Shown here piece by piece: positions 18,471-26,940 of a stretch of DNA of 64,000 bases (its first letter is position 1; the number at the start of each line of letters is the position of its first letter). The stretch is from JAICYJ01 sp963766445. GTDB lineage: Bacteria; Actinomycetota; Thermoleophilia; Gaiellales; JAICJC01. The position numbers and the translations under genes were made by a program. The notes under the pieces were generated by a model. That model saw only the letters and a program-made list of their open reading frames with translations. It was not told the DNA's origin and did no database searches. The stretch lies in assembly GCA_963766445.1 (NCBI GenBank), contig CAVXZW010000017.1, positions 37,606-101,605 of the forward strand, written 5' to 3'.

Positions 18471-19738
18471 CCGCGGCCCTGCTTCGCGCCAACCGCCGCA
18501 CGTTCGCCAGCCTCCGACGGCACCGCAACTACCGCCTGTTCTTCAGCGGGCAGGTGATCTCCGTCAGCGGCACGTGGATGCAGAACATCGCGACCGGCTG
18601 GCTGGTGCTCGAGCTGTCGCATTCGCCGCTGGCCGTCGGCCTGCTGGCGCTCTGCCAGTTCCTGCCGTTCACGGTGTTCGGCCTGTTCGCCGGCGTGGTC
18701 GTCGACCGCCTCGACGCCCGCCGCACGGTGATCTGGACGCAGGTCATCTCGATGGTGATCGCCGGCGTGCTGGCGGCCCTGACCCTGGCCGGCGTCATCA
18801 CCACCTGGCAGGTGCTGCTGCTGGCGGTACTGCGCGGCACCGTGCTGGTGCTGGATGCGCCCGCCCGCCAGGCGCTCACCTTCGAGATGGTGGGACGCGA
18901 CGAGCTGCCGAACGCGGTCGCGCTCAACTCGAGCCTGTTCAACGCCGCCCGCGTGGTCGGCCCCGCCATGGGCGGCGTGGTCGTGGCCCTGGCCGGCGCC
19001 GGCCTCTGCTTCGCGCTCAACACCGTCAGCTTCGCCGCGGTGCTGATCGGCCTGCTGCTGATGCGCAGCGACGAGATGTTCCCGCGCTCGGCCAACGCCG
19101 AGCGGCCCACCCTGCTGCGCGGCACCCGCGAGGCGTTCCGCTACGTGCGCGGCGCCCCGGAAGTGCTGATGGCGCTGATGATCGTGACCGTCGTCAGCAC
19201 CTTCTCCTTCAACTTCAACGTGCTGCTGCCGGTGATGGCCAAGCAGACGCTGGGCGGCGGCCCCGAGGTGTTCGGCGTGCTGACCGCCTTCTTCGGCCTG
19301 GGTGCGCTGGGCGGCGCGCTCACGTCGGCCACGCTCGGCCGCGCCAGCTGGCGGGTGCTGCTCGCGGGTACCTTCGGCTTCGGCCTGGCACAGCTGGCGC
19401 TGGCGCCGGTCAGCGGCCTTGCGCTGGCATCGCTGCTGCTGTTCATGACCGGCCTCAGCTTCACGCTCTGGACGTCGAACGCCAACTCGCTGCTGCAGCT
19501 GAACGCGCCCGACCATCTGCGCGGGCGCGTGATCGGCCTCTACTTCTTCGCTTTCAACGGCGCCGGCCCGATGGGCGGCCTGCTGGCCGGCTGGCTGGCA
19601 TCGCAGGGCGGCACCGAGGCGGCCTACGTGGTGTCGGGTGCGGCCAGCATCGCAATGACGGTGTTCGCGGCCTTCCGGCTGCGCGACCGCGCTGCGCCGC
19701 TGCTGGGCGGCCGCGGGCTGCCCGTCCGCGCACGCTAG
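18467..19738 (+). CDS. MFS exporter, enterobactin-exporter/DUF894 type
   Basis: A 423-residue major facilitator with 12 predicted helices. The opening FASLRRHRNYRLFFSGQVISVSGTWMQNIATGWLVLELSHSPLAVGLL is characteristic of the MFS_3 (EntS-like) subfamily. The loop between helices 2 and 3 reads GVVVDRLDARRTV, and the second half contains DHLRGRVIGLYFFAFNGAGPMGG. It sits in a MarR-controlled operon with translational coupling, so drug or metabolite efflux is likely but the substrate is unknown. Its TAG shares a CTAG palindrome with the stop of the convergent minus-strand reading frame. Confidence 0.9.
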   Translation: MTAALLRANRRTFASLRRHRNYRLFFSGQVISVSGTWMQNIATGWLVLELSHSPLAVGLLALCQFLPFTVFGLFAGVVVDRLDARRTVIWTQVISMVIAGVLAALTLAGVITTWQVLLLAVLRGTVLVLDAPARQALTFEMVGRDELPNAVALNSSLFNAARVVGPAMGGVVVALAGAGLCFALNTVSFAAVLIGLLLMRSDEMFPRSANAERPTLLRGTREAFRYVRGAPEVLMALMIVTVVSTFSFNFNVLLPVMAKQTLGGGPEVFGVLTAFFGLGALGGALTSATLGRASWRVLLAGTFGFGLAQLALAPVSGLALASLLLFMTGLSFTLWTSNANSLLQLNAPDHLRGRVIGLYFFAFNGAGPMGGLLAGWLASQGGTEAAYVVSGAASIAMTVFAAFRLRDRAAPLLGGRGLPVRAR

Positions 19739-20046
19739 GCACCGCCGCCCCATTCGACCACCCGGGCCGGCCGGCCGAAGATCACGACCGCCGACGGGAT
19801 CGACTGGCGCCCCCTGGCCGGGATCCAGAGGCGGCGCGTCCAGCAGGCGCACCTCGCCCTCCTCGCAGGCCCGCCGCCACCAGCGCGCATGCGTCTTGAC
19901 CGGCACGATGAACGCCATCTGCGGATCGGCCTGCTTCCTGGCCGCCCGCATGGCCGATCCCAGCAGCAGCCCGTACGGTGGCACGACGACCTTGAAGCCC
20001 TCCGCCTCCAGCCGGCGGACGATCTGGTCGAACTCGGTCGGGCCGC
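19735..20046 (-). pseudogene. Remnant resembling the C-terminus of a phage-type DNA adenine methyltransferase
   Basis: The minus strand encodes PPYGLLLGSAMRAARKQADPQ, then MAFIVPVKTHARWWRRACEEG and EVRLL; after one extra G near 19812 it continues RQSIPSAVVIFGRPARVVEW and stops at 19735. A P-P-Y near an alanine-rich helix, a V-P-x-K/R-T-x-x-x-W-W segment and a P-S-A-V-V-x-F strand are the order seen at the C-terminus of DNA N-6-adenine methyltransferases of phage origin. The N-terminal half is absent because the VOC gene ends at 20047, and no start codon is evident. It may be a decayed phage gene or a short uncharacterised protein. The family call is tentative. Confidence 0.4.
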
Positions 20047-20774
20047 TCAGCCGCGATGGTGGTTCACGAGCTCGACGTTGGTGCCGTCGGGATCGAGCAC
20101 GTAGGCCGCGTAGTAACCGTCGTGGTACTGCGGCCGCTCCCCGGGTGCCCCGTGGTCCGCGTAGCCGGCGGCGGTGGCGGCGCGGTGGAAGGCCTCGACC
20201 GCCCCGTCGTCGCTCGCCGCGAACGCGATGTGCAGCCCCTCGGTGGACGGCCCGGTCACCAGCGACATCGAGCCGCCGTCACCGGCGAACCGCACGCGGT
20301 GCTGCGTGCTCGTCCACCAGCCGGATGCCGGCGTGCGGTGCCGCCACCTCGTAGAACCGGCGTGACGCATCCAGGTCGGCCACCCGCACCCACAGGTGGT
20401 CGATCCCGCCCGGCCGCACGTCGCCGTGGTGCACTGCCTCCACGCTGTTCCCATCCGGGTCGCGGAGGAACCCGCCGTAGTAGTCGTCGCGGTAGCGCGG
20501 CCGCAGGCCCCGGCCGGCCGTCGTCGAGGAACCCGGCCTCGGTGCCGGACTGCCAGAACGCATCGACCTGCTCCGGGGAGCGCGCGGCGAAGCCCACATG
20601 CAGCCGCTTGGTGGGCGGGCACGCACGGGTCGCCTGGCAGAGCGAGAAGTCGTTCCACTCAGCCAGGTCCTCGCCTGAATAGGTCGGCGGGCGGTCGAGC
20701 GCCGCGAGCACGGCCGCGTAGAACCGCTCGGACTCGCCGCGGTCCGACACCCGCACCGTGACGTGGTCGAACAC
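20047..20774 (-). CDS. Tandem VOC (glyoxalase-fold) protein, two +1 breaks
   Basis: Two vicinal-oxygen-chelate domains in one chain. Domain 1 begins FVFDHVTVRVSDRGESERFYAAVL and ends YYGGFLRDPDGNSVEAV. Domain 2 runs IDHLWVRVADLDASRRFYEVA to YYAAYVLDPDGTNVELVNHHRG. Each has the H...DPDGNxVE pattern that supplies metal ligands in this superfamily. Extra bases near 20510 and 20305 split the frame; repaired length is about 241 residues. The GTG at 20774 is chosen because the domain begins at the second codon. VOC members include glyoxalases, dioxygenases and antibiotic-binding proteins; the substrate is unknown. Confidence 0.8.
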
Positions 20775-20831
20775 GAACCCACTATCCCAAATCGGACGGC
20801 CGGTACGCAACGCGTGCGCGGCGTCGGCTGA

Positions 20832-21209
20832 TCAGGGGCCGAGCACGCGCGCGCTGCCGCTGGTCGAGTAGACGTCCTTGCGCGCGATCAGGCCGTCGCG
20901 GAACGGGAACACGTCGATGCCGTCCCACTCCAGCTTGCGGCCGTCGGGATGGGTGGCCGTGGCCGTCCACTCGCTGACCACGAAGTCTTCGCCGTAGTAG
21001 GCGCGCCGGCCGCGGAAGTGCAGGTCGGGCCAGCCGGCGAAGATGCCGGCGATGTGCGCGCTCACGGCCTCGGCGCCCTCCACCCGCTCCCCCGCCGTGT
21101 GGTTCTGGAACACGATCTCGGGGTGGTGATAGCGGGCGATCGTCTCGACGTCCTGCGCGTTCCAGGCGTCGTTGTAGCGGTCGATGGTCTCGCTCAGCGT
21201 CTCGTCCAT
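20832..21209 (-). CDS. SnoaL-like polyketide cyclase / NTF2-fold protein
   Basis: A 125-residue NTF2-fold protein. It opens MDETLSETIDRYNDAWNAQDVETIARYHHPEIVFQNHTAG and continues IAGIFAGWPDLHFRGRRAYYGEDFVVSEWTATATHPDGRKLEWDGIDVFPFRDGLIARKDVY, the typical SnoaL-like order of helix, beta strands and a final arginine-lysine strand. Family members bind small hydrophobic ligands; some are cyclases or isomerases. TAGTAT lies 7 bases before the ATG. It is adjacent to the tandem VOC gene on the same strand, a frequent accessory pairing in actinobacteria. Confidence 0.82.
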   Translation of the reverse strand: MDETLSETIDRYNDAWNAQDVETIARYHHPEIVFQNHTAGERVEGAEAVSAHIAGIFAGWPDLHFRGRRAYYGEDFVVSEWTATATHPDGRKLEWDGIDVFPFRDGLIARKDVYSTSGSARVLGP

Positions 21210-21216
21210 GGCCGCG

Positions 21217-21222
21217 ATACTA
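21217..21222 (-). promoter_or_regulatory. Leaderless-type -10 box for SnoaL-like gene (TAGTAT)
   Basis: TAGTAT ends 7 bases before the ATG at 21209, without a Shine-Dalgarno sequence. Confidence 0.42.
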
Positions 21223-21249
21223 CATCCCGCGCAGGTGGCGGCCCGCGTC

Positions 21250-21900
21250 TTACCTCACGTAGCTGCGGATCACCAGCAACGCCGAACCGCGCTCGAGCGC
21301 AAAGCCGCCGGTGTCGAACAGCGCCGTCAGCGGGGCACCGTCGTCCGGGCTCAGCGTGCCGCGGTAACGCGTCGCGACGAAGCGGCGCAGGTTCCGCCCG
21401 ACCGAGCAGACGCGCACCTTCGACACCGACGGACGCCGGTGCGACACGAACGTCGCGCTACCGCTGAACATCGGGTTTCCGCTCGTGCCGATCTTGGCGA
21501 CGGCGCCGTGCGCAGATCGTTTCGGCCTGGGCATGCCCGCCGCGGACTGAAGCGCGGCCGCGAAATGCCCCACCAGGTTGGTCGTGGTGCTGCTCGCGGT
21601 CTGTGCACCGAGAAAAGCCCGCGCGCCGCCGTAGCCGACCTCGGCTTGCCAACTCGTGTCGCCAAACGGGGAGCCGGCCGCAATCGACTCGCGACCCTGG
21701 CAGGCTCGTGATAGCGGCGCACGGTGCGCCCGAACGCGACGCCTCCCACACCGCCGGAGATGCAGCCCGGATCGGCGATCGCAAAGCCCGTCTGCGGTGC
21801 CGCGATGACCGTGCCGAAGTACGGCCAGGTGCCGGTATGGATCCGGAACGCCGTCGTGTCGAGCGTACCCTCGACGGAGAGCCGCTGCGCAGGGCCGGCC
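21250..21900 (-). pseudogene. Broken coding remnant of a secreted-type protein
   Basis: Two frames on the minus strand together read as one protein-like chain: AQRLSVEGTLDTTAFRIHTG, TWPYFGTVIAAPQTGFAIAD, PGCISGGVGGVAFGRTVRRY; then, after a shift near 21690, SPFGDTSWQAEVGYGGARAF ... KIGTSGNPMFSGSATFVSHR ... GTLSPDDGAPLTALFDTGGF and a TAA at 21250. I do not recognise a family. The 5' end is cut off by the VOC gene at 21903, with no start codon or signal peptide. It is either a gene truncated by rearrangement or one damaged by more than one error. Confidence 0.4.
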
Positions 21901-21902
21901 GG

Positions 21903-22307
21903 TCAGCCGCTGTCCAGGCGCGCTTCCCGGCGCGTCGGCTGGAACAGCTCGACCGGGTTTCCCGACGGATCGTCGACCAGTATCTGTCTGCCGCCGACGC
22001 CGTCGACGATGTCGTTTCGAAACGCGACGTCCTTGGCTTTCAGCGCCGCCACCGTCGCGTCGAGGTCGTCCACCTCCAGCTGGAAGCGATTCCAGCCCCC
22101 CGGCGCGGGGGCGGTGCCGTCGGGCATCGCCTGGCCGCCGCCCGGCCCGCCGCCGGGCGCCGACAGCACCAGGCGCAGGTCTCCCCGCGACAGCATGGCG
22201 AATGCCGGTGCCGGGTGCATCTCGACGGTGAAGCCCAGGGCATCGGCGTAGAATTGGATCGCAGCATCGACGTCATCAACGATGTAGCGGACGTTCACGC
22301 TCGCCAT
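21903..22307 (-). CDS. VOC family protein (single glyoxalase-fold domain)
   Basis: A 134-residue VOC-domain protein. It opens MASVNVRYIVDDVDAAIQFYADALGFTVEM, has FQLEVDDLDATVAALKAKDVAFRND in the middle and ends QILVDDPSGNPVELFQPTRREARLDSG, with the terminal glutamate of the metal site. The ATG is fixed by the perfect ribosome-binding site AGGAGG seven bases upstream. It lies beside broken genes in an accessory stretch. The substrate is unknown. Confidence 0.85.
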   Translation of the reverse strand: MASVNVRYIVDDVDAAIQFYADALGFTVEMHPAPAFAMLSRGDLRLVLSAPGGGPGGGQAMPDGTAPAPGGWNRFQLEVDDLDATVAALKAKDVAFRNDIVDGVGGRQILVDDPSGNPVELFQPTRREARLDSG

Positions 22308-22389
22308 CTCGCACCTCCTGTGGACTGCCGTAACACGGTAGCGCTGGTGCGCCGGCGGAGCTTCCGCCAATTCCACCGGTACTGGTACA

Positions 22390-22751
22390 GCGCCGGCTGC
22401 CTCGTAGGTACGGCATCTTGAAGTAGAGATCCGCCTCGTCGGCGCTGGCGTTGAGGATGAGATGATCGTCGGTGTCGATGACGACGTGTCGTGGAGCCCT
22501 TCGGTCAAGGACGTGGAACAGGACGCCCCCGTCCGCCTGGGGAATGTCCGCGTGCTCGATCGGCACATGCGCTGTATGCCGCTCTTGATCTGGTTCACAC
22601 AGGTGGCAAGATTGACCCGCCCCGGGTTTATCCTGATCGGCCAACGGATCCGCACCCGCTCCTGCATGTCGGGGCTGACCGGCCACGTCAACGGGACTTT
22701 CCGCCGGCCGTCCTGCGCCGCCACGCGCCCATACGGCTCGGCGTCCCACAT
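22390..22751 (-). pseudogene. 5' remnant of a glycosyltransferase-like gene
   Basis: From an ATG at 22751 (preceded by GGAGG) the minus strand reads WPVSPDMQERVRIRWPIRIN, PGRVNLATCVNQIKSGIQ. A second frame, shifted near 22570, continues HVPIEHADIPQADGGVLFHV ... HVVIDTDDHLILNASADEAD, LYFKMPYLRG. The D-x-x-D-H/D followed by a D-L-Y-F-K-M segment recalls the N-terminal part of exostosin-like glycosyltransferases, but I am not certain. The reading frame dissolves after 22390, so the rest of the gene is missing. The remaining bases up to the tRNA (22752-22929) show nothing supportable. Confidence 0.3.
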
Positions 22752-22929
22752 GCCTCCAGGTGCCGGCGATGGATTACTGGCGGCACCGCCAGACACCGGT
22801 CTCAGGCGGTGGCATTCTGTGCCCATGAGCAACCGTGAGACAGCACACAATACGCCACCCCGGGAACGGTGCCACGTCAGGCTCCGCCTCGTCCGGGTTC
22901 AAGCCGGGCCTATGCGAGGTTGCGGGGAG

Positions 22930-23002
22930 TGGAGCTAACCGGGCTCGAACCGGTGACCTTCGCGCTGCCAGCGCGACGCTCTCCCAACTGAGCTATAGCC
23001 CC
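22930..23002 (-). tRNA. tRNA-Ala (anticodon GGC)
   Basis: A 73-base cloverleaf on the minus strand. The acceptor stem GGGGCTA pairs with TAGCTCC (one G-T), followed by discriminator A and no encoded CCA. The D arm is GCTCAGTTGGGAGAGC. The anticodon arm TCGCG-CTGGCAG-CGCGA places GGC at positions 34-36. The T arm is ACCGG-TTCGAAC-CCGGT. GGC reads the alanine codon GCC, the preferred alanine codon in this GC-rich sequence. Confidence 0.96.
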
Positions 23003-23046
23003 GAGGCGTCGAAGTATATCGAGGCCGGCGGCGCTCTCGCCCCGGA

Positions 23047-23599
23047 TCAGACGGCCTGCGGCAGCAGCTGGCTGACCGGGTCGGACGGCCATCCCGCGCG
23101 GCTCGGCCAGCCGCTCGAGCACCATCGCCGTGTCCGCCACCGCCACGCCCGACAGGTGCTGGTCGCGAGCCTCGAAGTCGGCCATGATCTCGCCCAGCGC
23201 AGCCCGGTAGCCAGCCGCGTCGCCGTCGGCGAGCGCCTGCAGCGCCCTCCCCGTGCGCGCGAAGGCATCGCCGGCCGCGAGCATCTCCGACGTGTCCGGC
23301 GCGGCACCCGTCGCGACCGCCGCCAGCGCCCGCGCGTAGCCGGCCGCAGGGCCCTCGACTCCCTCGGCGTCGGCCAGCGCCTGCGCCGCCACCTCGGCCA
23401 CGCCGTCGTCGGCCAGGATCGCCATCTTCAGCGCGCCGATCAGCCGCCCCCAGCTGCGCGGCCCGGTCTCGGCGTGCGACGCCAGGTAGGCATCGCGCGC
23501 AGCGCGGTATCGGCCGGCGGCCGGCCGGCCGGCCAGCTGCTCCGCGTACGCGTCCCGCTCCGCCGCCAGCGCCGCGTTCAGGTGCGCGCCCGCGCTCAC
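23047..23599 (-). CDS. Hypothetical alpha-helical protein, one +1 break
   Basis: I do not recognise the family. From a GTG at 23599 the product is alanine-rich and helical (HLNAALAAERDAYAEQLAGR, ETGPRSWGRLIGALKMAILA, ALADGDAAGYRAALGEIMAD). One extra base near 23092 breaks the frame after LERLAEPRG. The neighbouring frame supplies a natural ending, WPSDPVSQLLPQAV, with a stop at 23047, for about 183 residues. Its GTG overlaps the DUF2203 stop (GTGA), so the two are probably co-translated. It is downstream of rsfS and DUF2203 and just upstream of the tRNA. Confidence 0.6.
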
Positions 23600-24000
23600 G
23601 GCAGCGGCTGCCTGCCCGCGAACCCACCCTCCAGGGTGTGCCAGAACTCGATCCGCTGCTCGCCCACGCGCCAGCACAGCAGCGCCGGTTGTCCGTCGAT
23701 CACGGCCGGGAAGTCGAGCAGCCCCTGGGCCGGGTCCTTCACCTGCACGCCCAGCGCCAGGACCTCGTCCACCAGCTCGCCCACCTCCGCCTGCGCCTGC
23801 TCCAGCGACTCCCGCAGCGCGCTCGCCCGCTCGTGGTCGAGCCCGCCGCCGTTGGAGCCGATCGCGATCACGATCGTCCGCCACTCGCGCTGCAGCGGCT
23901 CCACCGCAGCGCACAGCTCCACCATCCGCTCGGCCAGCGGACGCACCACCTCGTCCAGCAGGGCCTGCGCTTCGGCGAGCGTGAAGGTGCGGTCAGGCAC
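23596..24000 (-). CDS. DUF2203 family protein
   Basis: A 134-residue protein of the DUF2203 family. It opens RTFTLAEAQALLDEVVRPLAERM, has a central coiled-coil-like helix (HERASALRESLEQAQAEVGELVDEVLALG), and then the diagnostic stretch VQVKDPAQGLLDFPAVIDGQPALLCWRVGEQRIEFWHTLEGGFAGRQPL. The family is widespread in actinobacteria and has no known function. Its GTG start overlaps the rsfS stop region, and its stop overlaps the next gene's start, indicating a tight operon. Confidence 0.85.
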   Translation of the reverse strand: MPDRTFTLAEAQALLDEVVRPLAERMVELCAAVEPLQREWRTIVIAIGSNGGGLDHERASALRESLEQAQAEVGELVDEVLALGVQVKDPAQGLLDFPAVIDGQPALLCWRVGEQRIEFWHTLEGGFAGRQPLP

Positions 24001-24346
24001 CCTGGGCGTACGACTCGCTGGGCACCTCGCCCCAGAGCGACTCGAGCCGGTAGAACGATCGCGCGTCGGGCGTGAACACGTGCACGATCACGTCCAGGTA
24101 GTCGAGCAGGATCCAGTCGCCCTGCCGCTCGCCGTCGATGTTGCGGGAGAGGATGCGGTCGCGCTTCAGCGCCTCCCGGATCTCGGCCGCGATCCCCTGC
24201 GTCTGGCGTGTGTTGCGGCCGGAGCAGATCACGAAGTGGTCCGTGTAGCTGACCACATCGCTCATATCCAGGATCACGATGTCAGAGGCAAGCTTCTCGT
24301 CCGCCAGGGCGGCGATGCGGTGTGCCAGTTCGAGACTCGTGGTCAG
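23993..24346 (-). CDS. rsfS: Ribosomal silencing factor RsfS, probable CTG start
   Basis: Binds ribosomal protein L14 and blocks subunit joining under starvation. The domain is complete: TTSLELAHRIAALADEKLASDIVILDMSDVVSYTDHFVICSGRNTRQTQGIAAEIREALKRD, then GDWILLDYLDVIVHVFTPDARSFYRLESLWG. It is 117 residues long. No ATG, GTG or TTG exists in frame before the conserved opening. A CTG at 24346, eight bases after GGAG, gives the expected N-terminus. It follows nadD by 32 bases, the usual nadD-rsfS order. Confidence 0.9.
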   Translation of the reverse strand: MTTSLELAHRIAALADEKLASDIVILDMSDVVSYTDHFVICSGRNTRQTQGIAAEIREALKRDRILSRNIDGERQGDWILLDYLDVIVHVFTPDARSFYRLESLWGEVPSESYAQGA

Positions 24347-24378
24347 GTGATCAGCTCCAAATACCCTCCGCAAGCAGC

Positions 24379-24937
24379 CTAGCACGGGGGTCTGCCGTAG
24401 AGCCCGCGCGCCCTGATCAGCCCGAGCACGGCGGGGTCCACCGCGTCCTCCCCCACGCCCTCGGCCAGGCGTTCGCGGACGGTCGTCGACGACAGGTCGA
24501 CCGGGGCCATGGCGAGCTCGGTCACGTTCGCGCCGCGAGCACAGACGTACCCGCCGCGCGGGGCCACCGCCAGCGACGCCAGCCGCAGGATCTCGTCCGG
24601 CTCGCGCCAGCTGCGCAGATCGCACTGGTCGGCGCCCACGATCAGCACCAGCTCGCCCAGCGGCGTCAGCGCGCGCAGCGTGTCCACCGTGTAGCTCGGT
24701 CCCTGCGCGGTCGAGCTCGATCCGGCTGACCTCGACGCCGGGCTCGCCGGCGAACGCCAGCTGCGCCATCCGCAGGCGGTCATCGGCCGGCGTCGGTGAG
24801 GCATCCCGGTGCGGCGGGTGGCCGGTCGGCATCACCAGCAGCCGGTCGAGCGCGAGCTGATCGCGGGCGGCCCGCACCACCGCCAGGTGTCCGAGATGCG
24901 GCGGGTCGAACTCGCCGCCGAACACGCCGATCCGCAT
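24379..24937 (-). CDS. nadD: Nicotinate-nucleotide adenylyltransferase, one +1 break
   Basis: Adenylates nicotinate mononucleotide in NAD synthesis. Nucleotidyltransferase motifs are GVFGGEFDPPHLGHLAVVRAA (GxFDPxHxGH) and LSSTTVRERLAEG (the ISSTxxR-type motif). The extra G near 24702 breaks the frame at SRIELDRAG; the other frame continues PSYTVDTLRALTPLGELVLIVGADQ, a conserved NadD run. Repaired length is 185 residues, slightly short of the usual 190-220. Its ATG overlaps the obgE stop by one base (TGATG). Confidence 0.92.
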
Positions 24938-26233
24938 CAGGCGGGTTCCGGCTCGCGCGCGGGCTGGAAGCTGAAGCTGTGGGCGCCCAGCAGGATCTCG
25001 TCGCCGGGCTTGGCGCCGGCCGCGCGCAGCGCCGACTCGACGCCGAGCCGCTCCAGCTCGGCGGCCAGCTCGGCCACGCCGGCCTGGTCGTCCAGCTCCA
25101 GCGACGACGCCAGCCGCTCGATGCCACGACCGGCCACCCGCAGCGTGCCCGCGTCACGCAGGATCTTGTACTCGCGGCGGGCCGGCGGAGCCGGCCGGTA
25201 GACCAGGAAGTCGGCCAGCTCCGGCTCCTCGGCCGGCACGATCGCGTCGTGCACCGGAAGCTCCGGAACGCGCTCGAACAGCAGCGCGATCAGCCGGTCG
25301 ATGCCCTCGCCGGTGGCCGACGAGACCGCCAGCTCGGCACCGCATTCGCTCGGTCAGCGACTCGCGGCGGGACCGCTCGATCAGGTCGATCTTGGACAGC
25401 ACGAAGATCTGCGGCCGGTCGGCCAGGCCGCCGCCGTGCAAGGCCAGCTCGCGGTTGATGGTGTCGCGTCGACGGAGCACGTCGGCTGGGTCGTCGCACG
25501 CCTCCACCAGGTGGATCAGCAGGCGGGCGCGCTCGAGGTGGGCGAGGAACTCGTGGCCGAGGCCGACGCCCTCGCTGGCGCCCTCGAGCAGGCCGGGTAC
25601 GTCGGCCACGGTCAGCTGGCCGTCGGGGCCGTCGACGGTTCCGAGCACCGGGTCGATCGTGGTGAACGGGTAGTCGGCCACCTTCGGCCTTGCGTTCGAG
25701 ATGCGGCGCAGCAGCGACGACTTGCCGGCGTTTGGGAAGCCCAGCAGCGCGGCGTCGGCGACCAGCTTCAGGCGCAGCTCCAGCCAGCGTTCCTCGCCCA
25801 GCTCGCCCACCTCGGCGGTGGTGGGAGCGCGGCGGTTGGCGGTGGCATAGCGGCGGTTGCCGCCGCCGCCGCTGCCGGCGGCGGCCACCTGGACGCGGGC
25901 GCCGGGATGGGCGAGGTCGGCCAGCAGCATGCCCTCGTCGCGCAGCCACACCTGGGTGCCGACCGGCACGGTGATCGACAGCGGCCGGCCGCGGCGGCCG
26001 TGCTTTCCAGAGCCCTGGCCGTGGGTGCCGCGGGGTGCCTTGAAGTGGGAGGCGAAGCGGAACTTGGTCAGGTCGCGCAGGTCGGGATCGGCCACCAGTT
26101 CGACCGCTCCGCCGTCGCCGCCGTCGCCGCCGTCAGGGCCGCCGCGCGGCACGAACTTCTCGCGGCGGAAGCTGACGCAGCCATCGCCGCCGCGGCCGCC
26201 CTGCACGAACACCGTGGCGTGGTCGGAGAACAT
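24937..26233 (-). CDS. obgE: GTPase ObgE/CgtA, one +1 break
   Basis: Ribosome-associated GTPase in 50S assembly and growth control. The glycine-rich Obg domain (FVQGGRGGDGCVSFRREKF ... GSGKHGRRGRPL) is followed by the G domain with GFPNAGKSSLLRRI, DYPFTTIDPVLG, DVPGLLEGA and SKIDL. The C-terminal OCT domain is FLVYRPAPPARREYKILRD ... GIERLASSLELDDQAGV ... GDEILLGAHSFSF. One extra base near 25342 separates the G domain from its end; repaired length is 431 residues. TACGCT lies 6 bases before the ATG. It follows rpmA, the conserved rplU-rpmA-obgE arrangement. Confidence 0.95.
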
Positions 26234-26239
26234 CGCCTA

Positions 26240-26245
26240 AGCGTA
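26240..26245 (-). promoter_or_regulatory. Leaderless-type -10 box for obgE (TACGCT)
   Basis: TACGCT ends 6 bases before the ATG at 26233, identical in sequence and spacing to the box before lepA. It suggests obgE has its own promoter in addition to read-through from rplU-rpmA. Confidence 0.4.
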
Positions 26246-26266
26246 GGTGACGGCGAAGGGTCTGGC

Positions 26267-26512
26267 TTACGCGACGCTGATGAAGCGCTTGCCCTTGCGC
26301 TGCGTGAACTCGACCGTGCCGTCCGTGGTCGCAAACAGCGTGTCGTCGCCGCCCAGGCCGGTGCCGGCGCCGGGGTAGAAGCGCGTGCCGCGCTGGCGCA
26401 CGATGATCGCGCCCGCGGTCACGGTCTCGCCGGCGAACACCTTCACGCCCAGCCGCTTCGCGTTCGAGTCGCGCCCGTTCTTGGAGGAACCGAGTCCCTT
26501 CTTATGCGCCAC
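26267..26512 (-). CDS. rpmA: 50S ribosomal protein L27
   Basis: Large-subunit protein near the peptidyl-transferase centre. The 81-residue product opens MAHKKGLGSSKNGRDSNAKRLGVKVFAGE and includes AGAIIVRQRGTRFYPGAGTGLGGDDTLFA, the L27 signature. Like most actinobacterial L27 it starts directly with the mature AHKKG sequence and has no cleaved leader. It overlaps the rplU 3' end by 11 bases. Confidence 0.97.
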   Translation of the reverse strand: MAHKKGLGSSKNGRDSNAKRLGVKVFAGETVTAGAIIVRQRGTRFYPGAGTGLGGDDTLFATTDGTVEFTQRKGKRFISVA

Positions 26513-26876
26513 CGTTCTCCTCCTTCTTCGCCGCGGCCGGCTCGGCCTTCTTGCGCGGTGCCCGCGGCTTCTTGGCCGCGCCGATCGACGCGATCGTGAT
26601 CCGGGACAGCTCCGAGCGATGCCCGCGCGTCTTCTTGAAGCCGCGCTTCGGCTTGAACGTGAACACCTTCAGCTTCTCTCCGCGCAGATGCTCTACCACC
26701 TCGGCGGTGACGGTGCCCTTCAGCTTCGCGCGATCGGTGACGACGGCGTCGCCGCCGGTCATCAGCACCTCCGGCGTGAACGTCTTGCCGGCGTCAAGCG
26801 CCTGGCGATCGACCAGGAGCTTCTGCCCCTGCTCGACGCGGTACTGCTTGCCACCAACCTTGATCACTGCGTACAT
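26502..26876 (-). CDS. rplU: 50S ribosomal protein L21 with charged C-terminal extension
   Basis: Large-subunit protein binding 23S rRNA. The core MYAVIKVGGKQYRVEQGQKLLVDR ... VFTFKPKRGFKKTRGHRSELSRITIASI is standard L21. The product is 124 residues against about 103 in most bacteria, because of a lysine/alanine/proline tail (AAKKPRAPRKKAEPAAAKKE) that resembles ribosomal extensions in high-GC actinobacteria. It has its own extended -10 promoter after the rne stop and leads the rplU-rpmA pair. Confidence 0.96.
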   Translation of the reverse strand: MYAVIKVGGKQYRVEQGQKLLVDRQALDAGKTFTPEVLMTGGDAVVTDRAKLKGTVTAEVVEHLRGEKLKVFTFKPKRGFKKTRGHRSELSRITIASIGAAKKPRAPRKKAEPAAAKKEENGGA

Positions 26877-26899
26877 GCTGAGCTTCTCCACACGAAAAT

Positions 26900-26917
26900 G
26901 CCCGCGAGATGACGGGC
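26900..26917 (-). promoter_or_regulatory. Short hairpin at the rplU transcript start
   Basis: GCCCG-TCATCTCG-CGGGC forms a 5-bp stem directly at the predicted rplU start of transcription and is followed by ATTTTC. It could end rne transcripts (24 bases after the rne stop) or act in the rplU leader. Weak on its own. Confidence 0.35.
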
Positions 26918-26923
26918 GAAATG

Positions 26924-26932
26924 ATCGTAGCA
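26924..26932 (-). promoter_or_regulatory. Extended -10 promoter for rplU-rpmA (TGC-TACGAT)
   Basis: TGCTACGAT just past the rne stop codon matches the extended -10 of rpsT (TGCTATGAT) at all but one base, pointing to a shared promoter class for ribosomal protein genes. The leader would be about 41 bases. Confidence 0.45.
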
Positions 26933-26940
26933 GACGGCCC

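Noticed and set aside
22910..23046. Coding frame running through the tRNA-Ala
   Set aside because: The tRNA cloverleaf is complete; the frame is a by-product of a +1 break in the upstream gene.
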